This document shows positions 1 through 8,776 of a stretch of DNA of 64,000 nt, piece by piece. Location of the stretch: NCBI GenBank assembly GCA_017643165.1, contig JAEPNY010000003.1, forward strand, positions 1 to 64,000, written 5' to 3'. Position numbers and translations under genes: made by a program. This DNA is from Psychroserpens sp. (GTDB lineage: Bacteria; Bacteroidota; Bacteroidia; Flavobacteriales; Flavobacteriaceae). Below the pieces are notes generated by a model. That model ran no database searches. It had not been told where the DNA came from and was given only the letters and a program-made list of their open reading frames with translations. Position 1 is the stretch's first letter. Each line of letters starts with the position of its first letter.

Positions 1-41
1 GCGCCGATGGTACTGCATCCGTGGGAGAGTAGGTCGTCGCC
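1..41 (+). rRNA. rrf: 5S ribosomal RNA, 3' end (partial)
   Basis: The first bases (GGTACTGC then GTGGGAGAGTAGGTCGTCGCC) are the conserved 3' third of bacterial 5S rRNA, including the helix-I strand that pairs with the missing 5' end. A rho-independent terminator follows ten bases later, as expected at the end of an rrn operon. Only the 3' portion is inside the window; the rest, with 23S and 16S, should lie upstream. Confidence 0.9.
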
Positions 42-50
42 TTTTTTAAA

Positions 51-78
51 CCCTCAACTTGTCGTTGAGGGTTTTTTT
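51..78 (+). terminator. rRNA operon terminator
   Basis: Perfect 8-bp stem CCCTCAAC/GTTGAGGG with loop TTGTC, followed by seven T. It sits just after the 5S gene and should end the rrn transcript. Confidence 0.9.
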
Positions 79-107
79 ATGTTGAAACTTTAACTATTAA
101 AACAAAT

Positions 108-138
108 AAAAAGGCTCCTATTACTAGGAGCCTTTTTA
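108..138 (-). terminator. terminator of the acyl-CoA dehydrogenase gene (bidirectional)
   Basis: Ten-bp stem AAGGCTCCTA/TAGGAGCCTT around a TTAC loop, with T-runs on both strands. It lies just beyond the stop codon of the minus-strand acyl-CoA dehydrogenase and can also stop leftover rrn transcription. Confidence 0.85.
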
Positions 139-154
139 TTAATCTATAATTGAA

Positions 155-1297
155 TTATCCTTTAATAACACCTCGAGAGATTACAATTTTTTGAATCTCT
201 GATGTTCCTTCGTAAATCTGTGTGATCTTAGCATCACGCATTAAACGCTCTACATGATATTCTTTAACGAAACCGTTACCACCATGAATTTGAACAGCTT
301 CTACTGTTTGTTCCATAGCAACTTTCGAAGCATATAGTTTAGCCATGGCACTTGACATGTCATGATTCATACCTTGATCTTTTTCCCAAGCCGCTTTCAT
401 AACTAATAAGCGTGCTGCTTCAATTTCAGTATGCATATCAGCTAATTTAAAAGCAATTGCCTGATGATTGCAGATTTCAGTTCCAAAAGCTTTACGTTCT
501 TTAGAATACTTTAATGCTAATTCGTAAGCTCCGGCTGCAATACCTAGTGCTTGAGCAGCTATACCTATTCTACCTCCAGATAACGTTTTCATTGCAAATT
601 TGAACCCAAATCCATCTTCACCAATTCTATTGTCTTTAGGAACTTTTACATCATTAAATTGTAACGTATGTGTATCGCTTCCTCTGATTCCTAATTTATC
701 CTCTTTCGGACCAATATCAAATCCATCCATTCCTTTTTCAACGATGAAAGCATTGATACCTCTATGTCCTTTTTCACGGTCTGTTTGAGCAATTACTAAA
801 TATACATCACTACGACCTCCATTAGTAATCCAGTTTTTTGTGCCGTTTATGACGTAATGATCGCCTTTATCAATAGCAGTTGTTGCCTGTGAAGTTGCAT
901 CACTACCTGCTTCCGGTTCACTTAAACAAAATGCACCAATAGACTCACCAGTAGCAAGTTTAGTAAGATACTTTTGTTTCTGTTCTTCGGTACCATAAGC
1001 TTCTAAACCATAACATACTAGTGAATTGTTAACAGAAACCATTACTGAAGCCGAAGCATCAATCTTAGAAAGCTCTTCCATTATTAGAACATAAGAAATA
1101 GCATCCATACCACTCCCACCATATTTTGGGTCTACCATTATTCCCATGAAACCGAGTTCTCCCATTTTTCTAACCAGTTCTTGAGGGAATTCTTGTTTTT
1201 CATCCCTTTCGATCACTCCTGGAAGTAATTCAGTTTGCGCAAAATCACGAGCTGCGTCGCGAATCATCATATGTTCTTCGGTTAAGCTAAAATCCAT
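155..1297 (-). CDS. acyl-CoA dehydrogenase, short-chain type
   Basis: FAD-dependent alpha,beta-dehydrogenation of acyl-CoA thioesters, the first step of beta-oxidation or of branched-chain amino-acid catabolism, in the cytoplasm. The 380-residue length is normal for the family. The first family signature (CLSEPEAGSDA) lies near residues 122-132. The second is near the C terminus and ends in IYEGTSEIQ, where Glu363 sits at the catalytic-base position of the short-chain/butyryl-CoA class. The ATG start precedes a typical N-terminal helix (MDFSLTEEH). The gene stands alone between a terminator and the divergent anmK. The exact substrate chain length cannot be read from sequence. Confidence 0.93.
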   Translation of the reverse strand: MDFSLTEEHMMIRDAARDFAQTELLPGVIERDEKQEFPQELVRKMGELGFMGIMVDPKYGGSGMDAISYVLIMEELSKIDASASVMVSVNNSLVCYGLEAYGTEEQKQKYLTKLATGESIGAFCLSEPEAGSDATSQATTAIDKGDHYVINGTKNWITNGGRSDVYLVIAQTDREKGHRGINAFIVEKGMDGFDIGPKEDKLGIRGSDTHTLQFNDVKVPKDNRIGEDGFGFKFAMKTLSGGRIGIAAQALGIAAGAYELALKYSKERKAFGTEICNHQAIAFKLADMHTEIEAARLLVMKAAWEKDQGMNHDMSSAMAKLYASKVAMEQTVEAVQIHGGNGFVKEYHVERLMRDAKITQIYEGTSEIQKIVISRGVIKG

Positions 1298-1389
1298 AGT
1301 TTAATAAAATTAGTGAATTGTTAAAAAGTGTGTGCAAAGATACGTCTTTATTAGTATATTTTCAATTGGGATTGCTATTTTTACACAAT

Positions 1390-2448
1390 ATGATAAAATC
1401 TCAGTACAATGTCATTGGTGTCATGTCAGGAACTTCTCTCGACGGTATCGATATTGCGCATGTTACATTTTACAAAGCAAGTGAATGGCAATTCAAGATT
1501 AACCATGCCATAACTGTAGCATATTCAGATGATTGGAATCTTATTTTGAAAGACTTGGTTACACTTGATGTAGATGAAATTCAAAATATTGATATTTCAT
1601 ATACAGAATATCTTGCGACCATTTTGAATGATTATATTAATTCAATTCCAGAACTTACCGTAGATTTTATTTCTTCTCATGGGCATACTGCTTTACATCA
1701 ACCAGCAAAACAAATTACGTATCAAATAGGAAATCTTCCTATCTTATCAAAGCTATTAGGACGTACCGTTGTGTGTGATTTTCGTGTTCAAGATGTAAAA
1801 TTGGGAGGCCAAGGTGCTCCTTTGGTGCCAATTGGTGATCGGTTGTTGTTCCCTGAATATGATGCTTGTATAAATCTGGGAGGATTTGCCAATACTTCAT
1901 TTGAGCGAAATGGAAATAGAATCGCCTTTGATATCTGTCCAGTGAATATTGTTTTAAATTATTATGCGGAACAATTAGGAAAGTCTTTTGATGACGAAGG
2001 TCAAATAGCTAGAAAGGGTAAGACTAATACTAAACTGCTGAATCAATTAAATGACCATAGCTATTACAGGGCAGAACCTCCTAAATCGCTGGGATTAGAA
2101 TGGGTGAAAGAGCATGTATTTCCAGTTCTAGACCAAAGTGGTTCTTCAATTCAAGATATTTTGTGTACGTATGTTGAACATATTTCAATTCAAATATCTG
2201 AAACTATTGCAAATGGATCAAAAGTTATAATCACTGGTGGTGGTGCATTTAATACCTACCTATTAGAATGTTTAAGTAAGTTAAAATCGGTGAATTATAT
2301 AGTGCCATCAAACAGCGTTGTGAATTATAAAGAAGCCCTCATTTTTGGGCTACTGGGAGTGTTGAAATTAAGGGGTGAGATTAATTGTTTATCAAGTGTG
2401 ACTGGTGCCCGACACGACCATAGTTCGGGCGTCATTTATTATCCATAA
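1390..2448 (+). CDS. anmK: anhydro-N-acetylmuramic acid kinase
   Basis: Phosphorylates and opens 1,6-anhydro-MurNAc to MurNAc-6-phosphate in peptidoglycan recycling, in the cytoplasm. The N-terminal GVMSGTSLDGID is the family's nucleotide-binding signature; further Gly-rich blocks (LGGFAN, ITGGGAFN) fit the ASKHA fold. The reading frame extends to 1318, but the 24 upstream residues look like translated leader and the ATG at 1390 puts the conserved start at residue 1, giving 352 aa. Divergent from the acyl-CoA dehydrogenase gene. No recycling partner such as murQ is adjacent. Confidence 0.93.
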   Translation: MIKSQYNVIGVMSGTSLDGIDIAHVTFYKASEWQFKINHAITVAYSDDWNLILKDLVTLDVDEIQNIDISYTEYLATILNDYINSIPELTVDFISSHGHTALHQPAKQITYQIGNLPILSKLLGRTVVCDFRVQDVKLGGQGAPLVPIGDRLLFPEYDACINLGGFANTSFERNGNRIAFDICPVNIVLNYYAEQLGKSFDDEGQIARKGKTNTKLLNQLNDHSYYRAEPPKSLGLEWVKEHVFPVLDQSGSSIQDILCTYVEHISIQISETIANGSKVIITGGGAFNTYLLECLSKLKSVNYIVPSNSVVNYKEALIFGLLGVLKLRGEINCLSSVTGARHDHSSGVIYYP

Positions 2449-2514
2449 AATAATCGTAAATTTCTAATCTAGCGATTTTTTGTTTTTTATATTTGTTACA
2501 GAATTACTGACCTA

Positions 2515-3741
2515 ATGAAAGAACTACTTCACAAGTACGAAGAAAAAGAACCTGAAATTATATTTAATTGGAAAGATCCAGAAACCGAAGCCGAGGGCTG
2601 GACAGTTATAAACTCGCTTAGAGGTGGTGCAGCCGGTGGCGGAACAAGAATGCGCAAAGGATTAGATATGAATGAAGTTCTTTCACTTGCTAAGACTATG
2701 GAGGTGAAATTTACGGTATCTGGGCCAGCCATTGGAGGCGCAAAATCAGGTATAAATTTTGACCCAAGAGACCCTCGCAAAAAAGGCGTACTAGAACGTT
2801 GGTATAATGCAGTTTCACCATTGCTAAAAAGTTATTACGGAACCGGAGGAGATTTAAACGTAGATGAGATTCATGAAGTTATACCTATTACAGAAGAAAG
2901 TGGTGTATGGCATCCTCAGGAAGGTGTGTTTGAAGGTCATTTTAAGCCAACACAAGCCGATAAAATAAACCGCATTGGTCAATTACGTCATGGCGTAATT
3001 AAGGTTATTGAAAATCCAAAATATTCGCCAAGCGTTGATAAGAAATATACCGTCGCTGATATGATTACTGGATTTGGCGTCGCTGAAGCAATCAAACACT
3101 TTTATGATATACATGGAGATTCTGTAATTGGGAAAAGAGCAATAGTTCAGGGCTTCGGAAATGTTGGAGCGGCCGCGGCCTATTATTTAGCACAAATGGG
3201 AGCTAAAGTAGTGGGAATTATTGATATAGTTGGTGGTTTAATAAATGAGGAAGGATTTACATTAGAGCGAATAACCAACCTATTCTTAGATAAAACTGGT
3301 AATCATCTTGAAGGTGAAGACTTGATCCCATTTGAAGAAATGAATGAGAGGATCTGGTCTTTGGAAACCGAAATTTTTGCACCTTGTGCAGCATCTAGAT
3401 TAATTACGCAACAGCAGATTGATCAAATGATTAGCACTGGTTTAGAAGTTATTTCATGTGGTGCCAATGTGCCGTTTGCGGATAAGGAAATATTCTTTGG
3501 AAATATTATGGAACATACAGATAATAAAGTCAGTTTGATTCCAGATTTTATCTCAAATTGTGGAATGGCAAGGGTGTTCGCGTATTTCATGGAACGTAAA
3601 GTTCAAATGACTGACGAAGCAATTTTTAATGATACTTCAGAAACGATCCGGAAAGCACTTCAAGCAGTATACGATAAGAATCATACGAAAACAGGCATTA
3701 GCGAAACGGCATTTGAAATTGCCTTAACACAACTCATATAA
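2515..3741 (+). CDS. Glu/Leu/Phe/Val family amino-acid dehydrogenase
   Basis: NAD(P)-dependent oxidative deamination of an amino acid to its 2-oxo acid. Residues 30-160 form the dimerisation/substrate domain, with GPAIGGAKSGI carrying a catalytic-type Lys (about Lys77). A Rossmann domain with QGFGNVGAAAAY starts near residue 208. At 408 aa it is shorter than hexameric GDHs, and the family is common in Flavobacteria. A -7 type box (TATATTTG, 2488-2495) lies 20 bases before the ATG, without a clear -33 partner. The antiporter gene follows after 10 bases, so the two are probably cotranscribed. Glutamate versus branched-chain substrate cannot be decided. Confidence 0.88.
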   Translation: MKELLHKYEEKEPEIIFNWKDPETEAEGWTVINSLRGGAAGGGTRMRKGLDMNEVLSLAKTMEVKFTVSGPAIGGAKSGINFDPRDPRKKGVLERWYNAVSPLLKSYYGTGGDLNVDEIHEVIPITEESGVWHPQEGVFEGHFKPTQADKINRIGQLRHGVIKVIENPKYSPSVDKKYTVADMITGFGVAEAIKHFYDIHGDSVIGKRAIVQGFGNVGAAAAYYLAQMGAKVVGIIDIVGGLINEEGFTLERITNLFLDKTGNHLEGEDLIPFEEMNERIWSLETEIFAPCAASRLITQQQIDQMISTGLEVISCGANVPFADKEIFFGNIMEHTDNKVSLIPDFISNCGMARVFAYFMERKVQMTDEAIFNDTSETIRKALQAVYDKNHTKTGISETAFEIALTQLI

Positions 3742-3751
3742 CACATCTCAT

Positions 3752-5146
3752 ATGGAAACCGTAATAATTTTAGTATTTGTATTTGGCTATTTAGCAATCA
3801 CTCTTGAACATAGTATTAAAATTGACAAACTGATTCCAGCCTTAGTGATGATGGCAATAAGTTGGGCATTGATTTCACTAGGCATTGATTCTTTTACACA
3901 ATGGTTTGATTCTTCCGCTCATGGTTTAGTTGACGGATTCGAAAATTTAGGGCATGAGAGTAAGATGCATCTCATGGAAGAAACATTATTGCATCATCTT
4001 GGAAAAACAGCAGAAATTTTAGTTTTTCTATTGGGAGCAATGACTATAGTTGAGATTATCGATTATTTTGATGGCTTTTCAACAATTAAGAGTTTTATCA
4101 GGACCAAGAAGAAATCCAAAATACTTTGGATTTTCTGTATACTCGCTTTTATATTATCCGCAATTATCGATAACCTTACGGCTACTATTGTATTGATCTC
4201 AATATTACAAAAGATCGTTAAAGATAGAAACGTAAGAATTTGGTATGCTGGTTTAATCATTATAGCTGCTAATGCAGGAGGAGCATGGTCACCAATAGGT
4301 GACGTTACGACTACAATGTTATGGATTGGAAATAAGGTTAGTGTAGGTCATTTATTCGTTTATTTATTTATCCCTTCATTGTTGTGTATGTTGGTTCCCG
4401 CTTTTATTGCGTCATTCATGCCTGCATTCAAGGGTGATTTGGAGATTGAAGATTCGGATAATGGCAAACCTAAAAGTAGATTTAGTTCTACGATGCTTTA
4501 TTTAGGATTAGGAGCTATTGTTTTTGTACCAGTATTTAAAGTTATAACGCATTTGCCACCATATGTCGGTATGATGTTATCTTTAGGTGTTGTTGCGATT
4601 TTCGCTGAGATTTACAGTAATTCGAAATTTGCGATCTCTGGTGTTGGAGCTACTGAGCATGCTGATCATGCACATCATAGTCCAGTTCATCATTCACTTT
4701 CTAAAATAGAACTGCCTAGTATCTTATTCTTCCTCGGAATTTTGTTGGCAGTTGCGGCTCTTGAATCTTTGGGTATTCTATTTGGATTTGCAACATCGCT
4801 TCAAGAAACTATGCCTATGATGCATACTGAAATGGAAGGAACTAGAGTTTCTGACCTTGTGGTTCTCCTTTTAGGTGTTGGTTCCGCAGTAATTGATAAT
4901 GTACCATTAGTAGCTGCCAGTTTAGGTATGTTCTCTGAACCTATGGATGACCAACTTTGGCATTTTATAGCCTATTCAGCAGGAACGGGTGGAAGTATGT
5001 TGATCATCGGATCTGCCGCTGGAGTTGTGGCTATGGGAATGGAGAAAATCGATTTCTTCTGGTATCTTAAAAAGATTTCATGGTTAGCACTTATTGGCTT
5101 TCTTGCTGGTGCTGCTGCGTTTATCTTTACAAGAACATTATTCTAG
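3752..5146 (+). CDS. nhaD: NhaD-type Na+/H+ antiporter
   Basis: Inner-membrane antiporter for sodium export and pH homeostasis, expected in a marine bacterium. About a dozen hydrophobic segments span its 464 residues. Conserved blocks AIIDNLTAT and AVIDNVPLVAA resemble the paired Asp-Asn motifs of the ion-transporter superfamily, and AGGAWSPIGDVTT is typical of NhaD. A cytosolic or periplasmic loop near residue 305 is His-rich (HADHAHHSPVHH), possibly for metal or pH sensing (inference). It starts 10 bases after the dehydrogenase stop. Confidence 0.9.
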   Translation: METVIILVFVFGYLAITLEHSIKIDKLIPALVMMAISWALISLGIDSFTQWFDSSAHGLVDGFENLGHESKMHLMEETLLHHLGKTAEILVFLLGAMTIVEIIDYFDGFSTIKSFIRTKKKSKILWIFCILAFILSAIIDNLTATIVLISILQKIVKDRNVRIWYAGLIIIAANAGGAWSPIGDVTTTMLWIGNKVSVGHLFVYLFIPSLLCMLVPAFIASFMPAFKGDLEIEDSDNGKPKSRFSSTMLYLGLGAIVFVPVFKVITHLPPYVGMMLSLGVVAIFAEIYSNSKFAISGVGATEHADHAHHSPVHHSLSKIELPSILFFLGILLAVAALESLGILFGFATSLQETMPMMHTEMEGTRVSDLVVLLLGVGSAVIDNVPLVAASLGMFSEPMDDQLWHFIAYSAGTGGSMLIIGSAAGVVAMGMEKIDFFWYLKKISWLALIGFLAGAAAFIFTRTLF

Positions 5147-5213
5147 GTCATATACTTTTGACGATAAACTGTCGTTATTACAATAGTCATTATAAATTAT
5201 CAATCAATAAAAC

Positions 5214-5909
5214 ATGATATTACAAGATAATATTCAAGAAGGCGCCGAATTAATTACTGATGGCGAATCTGTTGAGAAATCCATATCTATAATTGAATTA
5301 ATAAGCAGTGGCGGTGTTGCAGGGCAAGTCATTATTGCAATTTTATTTATTCTGCTCATAGGTGCAATTTATATTTATTTTGAGCGCCTATTCGCTATTA
5401 AGGCAGCTTCCAAAGTTGATTCTAATTTTATGAATCAAATAAAGGATCATGTTAGTAATGGTAAGATAGATTCAGCACAAATGCTATGTGCTCAAGTTAA
5501 CTCACCTGTTTCGCGTTTAATCAATAAAGGAATTACAAGAATAGGAAAACCATTAGAAGATATTAATACAGCAATTGAAAATGCCGGTCGATTAGAGATT
5601 TATAGTCTTGAGAAGAACGTGAGTATTCTTGCTACCGTTTCAGGTGTTGCACCTATGATTGGTTTTCTAGGAACGGTAATTGGAATGATACTTTCGATTT
5701 TTGAAATTGCGAATTCTGGTGGACAGATCGATATTAAACAGCTTTCAGATGGTCTATATACAGCCATGACCACGACGGTTGCAGGATTGGTAGTAGGTAT
5801 TGTTGCTTATATGTTCTATAACCATTTGGTGGTAAAAACTGATAAAGTCGTGTATCAAATGGAAGCAAATTCTCTCGAGTTTTTAGATCATTTAAATGAA
5901 CCTATTTAA
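5214..5909 (+). CDS. exbB: MotA/TolQ/ExbB proton-channel family protein
   Basis: Inner-membrane proton-channel subunit that works with ExbD to energise TonB. Three membrane segments are visible (about residues 40-60, 140-165 and 180-205). The family block GVAPMIGFLGTVIGM lies at the start of the second. Length 231 aa is normal. A -7 box TACTTTTG (5153-5160) precedes the gene by about 54 bases. The stop overlaps the exbD start as TAATG, indicating translational coupling. TolQ is an alternative name, but the following exbD and tonB genes favour the TonB system. Confidence 0.9.
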   Translation: MILQDNIQEGAELITDGESVEKSISIIELISSGGVAGQVIIAILFILLIGAIYIYFERLFAIKAASKVDSNFMNQIKDHVSNGKIDSAQMLCAQVNSPVSRLINKGITRIGKPLEDINTAIENAGRLEIYSLEKNVSILATVSGVAPMIGFLGTVIGMILSIFEIANSGGQIDIKQLSDGLYTAMTTTVAGLVVGIVAYMFYNHLVVKTDKVVYQMEANSLEFLDHLNEPI

Positions 5910-6304
5910 TGAATTTACGCGGAAGAAATAAAGTCACTCCTGAATTTAACATGTCGTCAATGACCGACATTGTTTTCTTACTACTGATATTCTTTATGTT
6001 GGCGTCAACTCTTGTTACTACTAATGCAATTGATATCCTTTTACCTAAAGCAAGTGGGAAGACTGAAAATAAGAAGTCTGTAGCGGTTAGCATAAAGAAA
6101 GATCTTACGTACTATATTGACCAAAAACGTGTTGGTGAAAGTGTGCTTGAGAGTGAACTTATCACTATGTTATCTACAGAGACGGCACCTACTATTGTAT
6201 TAAGAGCAGAAAAATCTGTTCCTGTAGAAAATGTAGTTAAGGTTATGGATATTGCAAATCGAAATAAGTTTAAAGTGATATTAGCCGTAAAACCTAATAA
6301 TTAG
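5909..6304 (+). CDS. exbD: ExbD/TolR family biopolymer transport protein
   Basis: Single-span inner-membrane partner of ExbB. The N-terminal segment SSMTDIVFLLLIFFML carries the conserved Asp in MTDIVF that is essential for proton coupling in the family; a periplasmic domain follows to residue 131. It overlaps exbB by one base and tonB follows after 57 bases, forming a standard energising module for outer-membrane receptors. Confidence 0.92.
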   Translation: MNLRGRNKVTPEFNMSSMTDIVFLLLIFFMLASTLVTTNAIDILLPKASGKTENKKSVAVSIKKDLTYYIDQKRVGESVLESELITMLSTETAPTIVLRAEKSVPVENVVKVMDIANRNKFKVILAVKPNN

Positions 6305-6361
6305 ATCTGGTTTAACGATTGGCACGACTATTGAACTTTCTTTGAAAAGGTGAACATATAA

Positions 6362-7216
6362 ATGAAATACTTTGAAACCATACATGAAAGAAATGCAGCA
6401 AGAATCACAGCATTAATTGTTGTCATCTTGTTGTTACTTATGTTTGTGGTTAGAGGTTGTGCTTATATGGATCCTCCAATTGAGTATGGTGTTGCTGTCA
6501 ATTTTGGAAATTCACCTGTGGGTTCTGGAGATATTCAACCCACTAAACCTATAAAATCAAAACCAGTACAAGAGGTTGTTGAACAACCTAAAGAAACTCA
6601 AAAGCCGCAAGAGACTACTGAATCGAGCACTACTTCTGAGGATGTGTTAACCGAAGAATCAGCAGAAGACATTGCCATAAAAAAAGCTAAAGAAGCCGAA
6701 GCAAGAGCAAAAGCAGAGGCTGAACGTCAAGAACAACTAAGAAAGGCGGAAGAAGAACGTAAACGTAAAGAGGAGCAAGCTAAAAAAGATAAATTAGATG
6801 CCTTGATAGGCGGTGTAAAGAATTCAGAAGGGCCTCAAACTGGTGGTGAAGGACCTGGAGACGGTCCTGGAGATAAGGGACAATTAAACGGAGATCCTTA
6901 TGCACCAAGTTATTTTGGAGGTAGCGGTCCTGGTAAAGGTGGTGTTGGCTATGGTCTTGGCGGTAGAGGTAGACCATCGAAGAAAATCTTTAAACAAGAC
7001 TGTAATGAATACGGCCTCGTTGTCGTTAAAATTGTGGTAAACAGAAGTGGTCAAGTAATTGAAGCCGTTCCTGGTATTCAAGGTACAACGAATACGGATC
7101 CATGTCTTTTAGATCCAGCTAAGAAAATTGCGTTGTCACATAAATGGCCTGCAGATTCAAAAGCGCCCGCAAGACAAGTCGGATTTGTGAGTATCAACTT
7201 TGATGTCAGTCAGTAA
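6362..7216 (+). CDS. tonB: TonB-like energy transducer
   Basis: Transmits proton-motive force to TonB-dependent outer-membrane receptors. One membrane segment near residues 14-32 is followed by a Pro/Gln/Thr region, a Lys/Glu/Ala-rich stretch predicted helical (about 105-145), a Gly-rich linker (about 155-205), and a C-terminal domain of about 85 residues. Two Cys in the C-terminal domain (QDCNEY and DPCLLD) could form a periplasmic disulfide. The stop codon is directly followed by the folC ATG with no spacing. TolA would be an alternative, but the TonB-like C-terminal domain and context favour TonB. Confidence 0.8.
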   Translation: MKYFETIHERNAARITALIVVILLLLMFVVRGCAYMDPPIEYGVAVNFGNSPVGSGDIQPTKPIKSKPVQEVVEQPKETQKPQETTESSTTSEDVLTEESAEDIAIKKAKEAEARAKAEAERQEQLRKAEEERKRKEEQAKKDKLDALIGGVKNSEGPQTGGEGPGDGPGDKGQLNGDPYAPSYFGGSGPGKGGVGYGLGGRGRPSKKIFKQDCNEYGLVVVKIVVNRSGQVIEAVPGIQGTTNTDPCLLDPAKKIALSHKWPADSKAPARQVGFVSINFDVSQ

Positions 7217-8437
7217 ATGAACTACCAAGACACGATAAATTGGATGTTTCAGCAGCTACCGATGTATCAAAATCAGGGTAAATCGGCTTACAAGACAGAC
7301 TTATCCAACACGATTACGTTAGCAAATCATTTAAACAATCCTCAGTACGCATTTAAAAGTATCCATGTAGCTGGAACCAATGGAAAGGGGTCATGTAGCC
7401 ACATGCTTGCTTCCATTCTTCAGGAGGCTGGTTATTCTGTAGGTTTATACACGTCACCACACTTAAAAGATTTCAGAGAGCGAATTAAGATCAATGGTAA
7501 AGAAATAAGTAAACAGTATGTCATTCGATTTATAGAACGAAATAAGTCCTTCTTTGAAGCACGTCAGCTTTCATTTTTTGAAATGACCGTTGGGATGGCT
7601 TTTGAATACTTTGCTAAAAAGAAGGTTGATATCGCTATCATAGAAGTTGGGCTGGGAGGACGACTGGATTCTACCAATATTGTTACTCCTGAGGTTTCTC
7701 TGATTACTAATATTGGTTTTGATCATACAGAATTTCTTGGAGACACTTATGCTCAAATCGCATCAGAAAAAGCTGGAATTATCAAACCAGAAGTACCTGT
7801 GGTAATAGGAGAAACTCAAAAAGAAACTAAAGAGGTGTTTATCAATGTGGCCTCTCGAAATAATTCTGAAATTTACTTTGCCGATGAGAGTCATAATACC
7901 GAATATAAAAGTGATTTAAAAGGGAACTATCAGATCAAGAATATATCATCCGTAGTAAAAACAGTTCAAGTGTTACGTTCTCTAGGAACATTTGAAATTT
8001 CAGATCAGGTTATTGAATCGGGACTTTTAAAGGTAGTAGAAAATACTGGTTTGCTCGGAAGATGGCAAGTTTTACAGGAATCTCCTACGATTATTTGTGA
8101 TACGGCACATAATAAAGAGGGGTTGAGATATACCATTGATCAATTAAAGAAGATGTCCTTTAGAAATCTGCATATAGTTTTTGGAGTTGTAAATGATAAA
8201 GATCTGAATTCGATAATCCCATTGATGCCTAAACGAGCTAAATATTACTTTTGTAAACCTAATGTACCGCGAGGTATGGCTGCAAATGATTTAAAACAAT
8301 CTTATGTAAATGAAGGCTATGAAGGCAATAGTTTTAAAAGTGTAAAAGAAGCATTAGATACTGCAATAACCGCTGCGAATTCAAATGATTTGATATATGT
8401 TGGAGGTAGCACCTTCGTTGTAGCCGAGGTGGTTTGA
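7217..8437 (+). CDS. folC: bifunctional folylpolyglutamate synthase/dihydrofolate synthase
   Basis: ATP-dependent Mur-ligase-family enzyme adding glutamate to dihydropteroate and folates. The P-loop is VAGTNGKGSCSHM (about residues 51-63), followed by YTSPHL and RERI, and IIEVGLGGRLDSTN in the central domain. The C-terminal Mur-ligase domain has CDTAHNKEGL. Length 406 aa is normal. It begins at the base after the tonB stop, so it is almost certainly cotranscribed and translationally coupled with exbB-exbD-tonB. Confidence 0.94.
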   Translation: MNYQDTINWMFQQLPMYQNQGKSAYKTDLSNTITLANHLNNPQYAFKSIHVAGTNGKGSCSHMLASILQEAGYSVGLYTSPHLKDFRERIKINGKEISKQYVIRFIERNKSFFEARQLSFFEMTVGMAFEYFAKKKVDIAIIEVGLGGRLDSTNIVTPEVSLITNIGFDHTEFLGDTYAQIASEKAGIIKPEVPVVIGETQKETKEVFINVASRNNSEIYFADESHNTEYKSDLKGNYQIKNISSVVKTVQVLRSLGTFEISDQVIESGLLKVVENTGLLGRWQVLQESPTIICDTAHNKEGLRYTIDQLKKMSFRNLHIVFGVVNDKDLNSIIPLMPKRAKYYFCKPNVPRGMAANDLKQSYVNEGYEGNSFKSVKEALDTAITAANSNDLIYVGGSTFVVAEVV

Positions 8438-8487
8438 TTTAGTTATCAATGAGATATAAATTTATTTGATTTTTTTAGTAAAAAGCT

Positions 8488-8517
8488 TTTGCTAATTAAA
8501 AATCTAAGCTATATTTG
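8488..8517 (+). promoter_or_regulatory. Bacteroidota-type promoter of the tRNA-Val pair
   Basis: TTTG (8488-8491), an 18-bp spacer and TATATTTG (8510-8517) match the -33/-7 consensus of the primary sigma factor of this phylum. The first tRNA starts 15 bases downstream. Confidence 0.75.
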
Positions 8518-8531
8518 CAGTCCAATATTTA

Positions 8532-8606
8532 GGGCGCGTAGCTCAGTTGGTTCAGAGCACTTGGTTTACACCCAAGGGGTCAGGGGTTCGAATCCCTTCG
8601 CGCCCA
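8532..8606 (+). tRNA. tRNA-Val (anticodon TAC)
   Basis: Cloverleaf with a perfect 7-bp acceptor stem GGGCGCG/CGCGCCC, anticodon stem CTTGG/CCAAG and loop TTTACAC (anticodon TAC at 8567-8569), T-arm with GGTTCGAATC, discriminator A. The CCA tail is not encoded. Confidence 0.95.
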
Positions 8607-8607
8607 C

Positions 8608-8636
8608 AAAAGTCTACAGCAATGTAGACTTTTTTG
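8608..8636 (+). terminator. hairpin terminator between the two tRNA genes
   Basis: Stem AGTCTACA/TGTAGACT with loop GCAA and a run of T. It lies immediately after the first tRNA, so the second tRNA is reached only by readthrough or by its own promoter. Confidence 0.8.
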
Positions 8637-8648
8637 GTTTTTAGAAAT

Positions 8649-8723
8649 GGGTCATTAACTCAGTTGGTTTAGAGTGTTACCTTGACAGGGTAGAAGTCAC
8701 TGGTTCGAATCCAGTATGACCCA
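8649..8723 (+). tRNA. tRNA-Val (anticodon GAC)
   Basis: Acceptor stem GGGTCAT/ATGACCC, anticodon stem TTACC/GGTAG (one U-G pair), loop TTGACAG with anticodon GAC at 8684-8686, T-arm containing GGTTCGAATC, discriminator A. It reads GUC/GUU and complements the TAC isoacceptor upstream. Confidence 0.93.
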
Positions 8724-8727
8724 CAAA

Positions 8728-8759
8728 AAAGTCCTAAGTTATAGCTTAGGACTTTTTTT
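8728..8759 (+). terminator. terminator after tRNA-Val(GAC), shared with murF
   Basis: Eight-bp stem GTCCTAAG/CTTAGGAC with loop TTATAG and seven T on the plus side; the A-run on the 5' side gives a T-run for the minus-strand murF transcript, which ends at 8777. Confidence 0.85.
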
Positions 8760-8776
8760 GTTTAAGTATAAATCAA

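Noticed and set aside
1318-1389. N-terminal extension of anmK
   Set aside because: Not like the family; the ATG at 1390 places the conserved nucleotide-binding start correctly.
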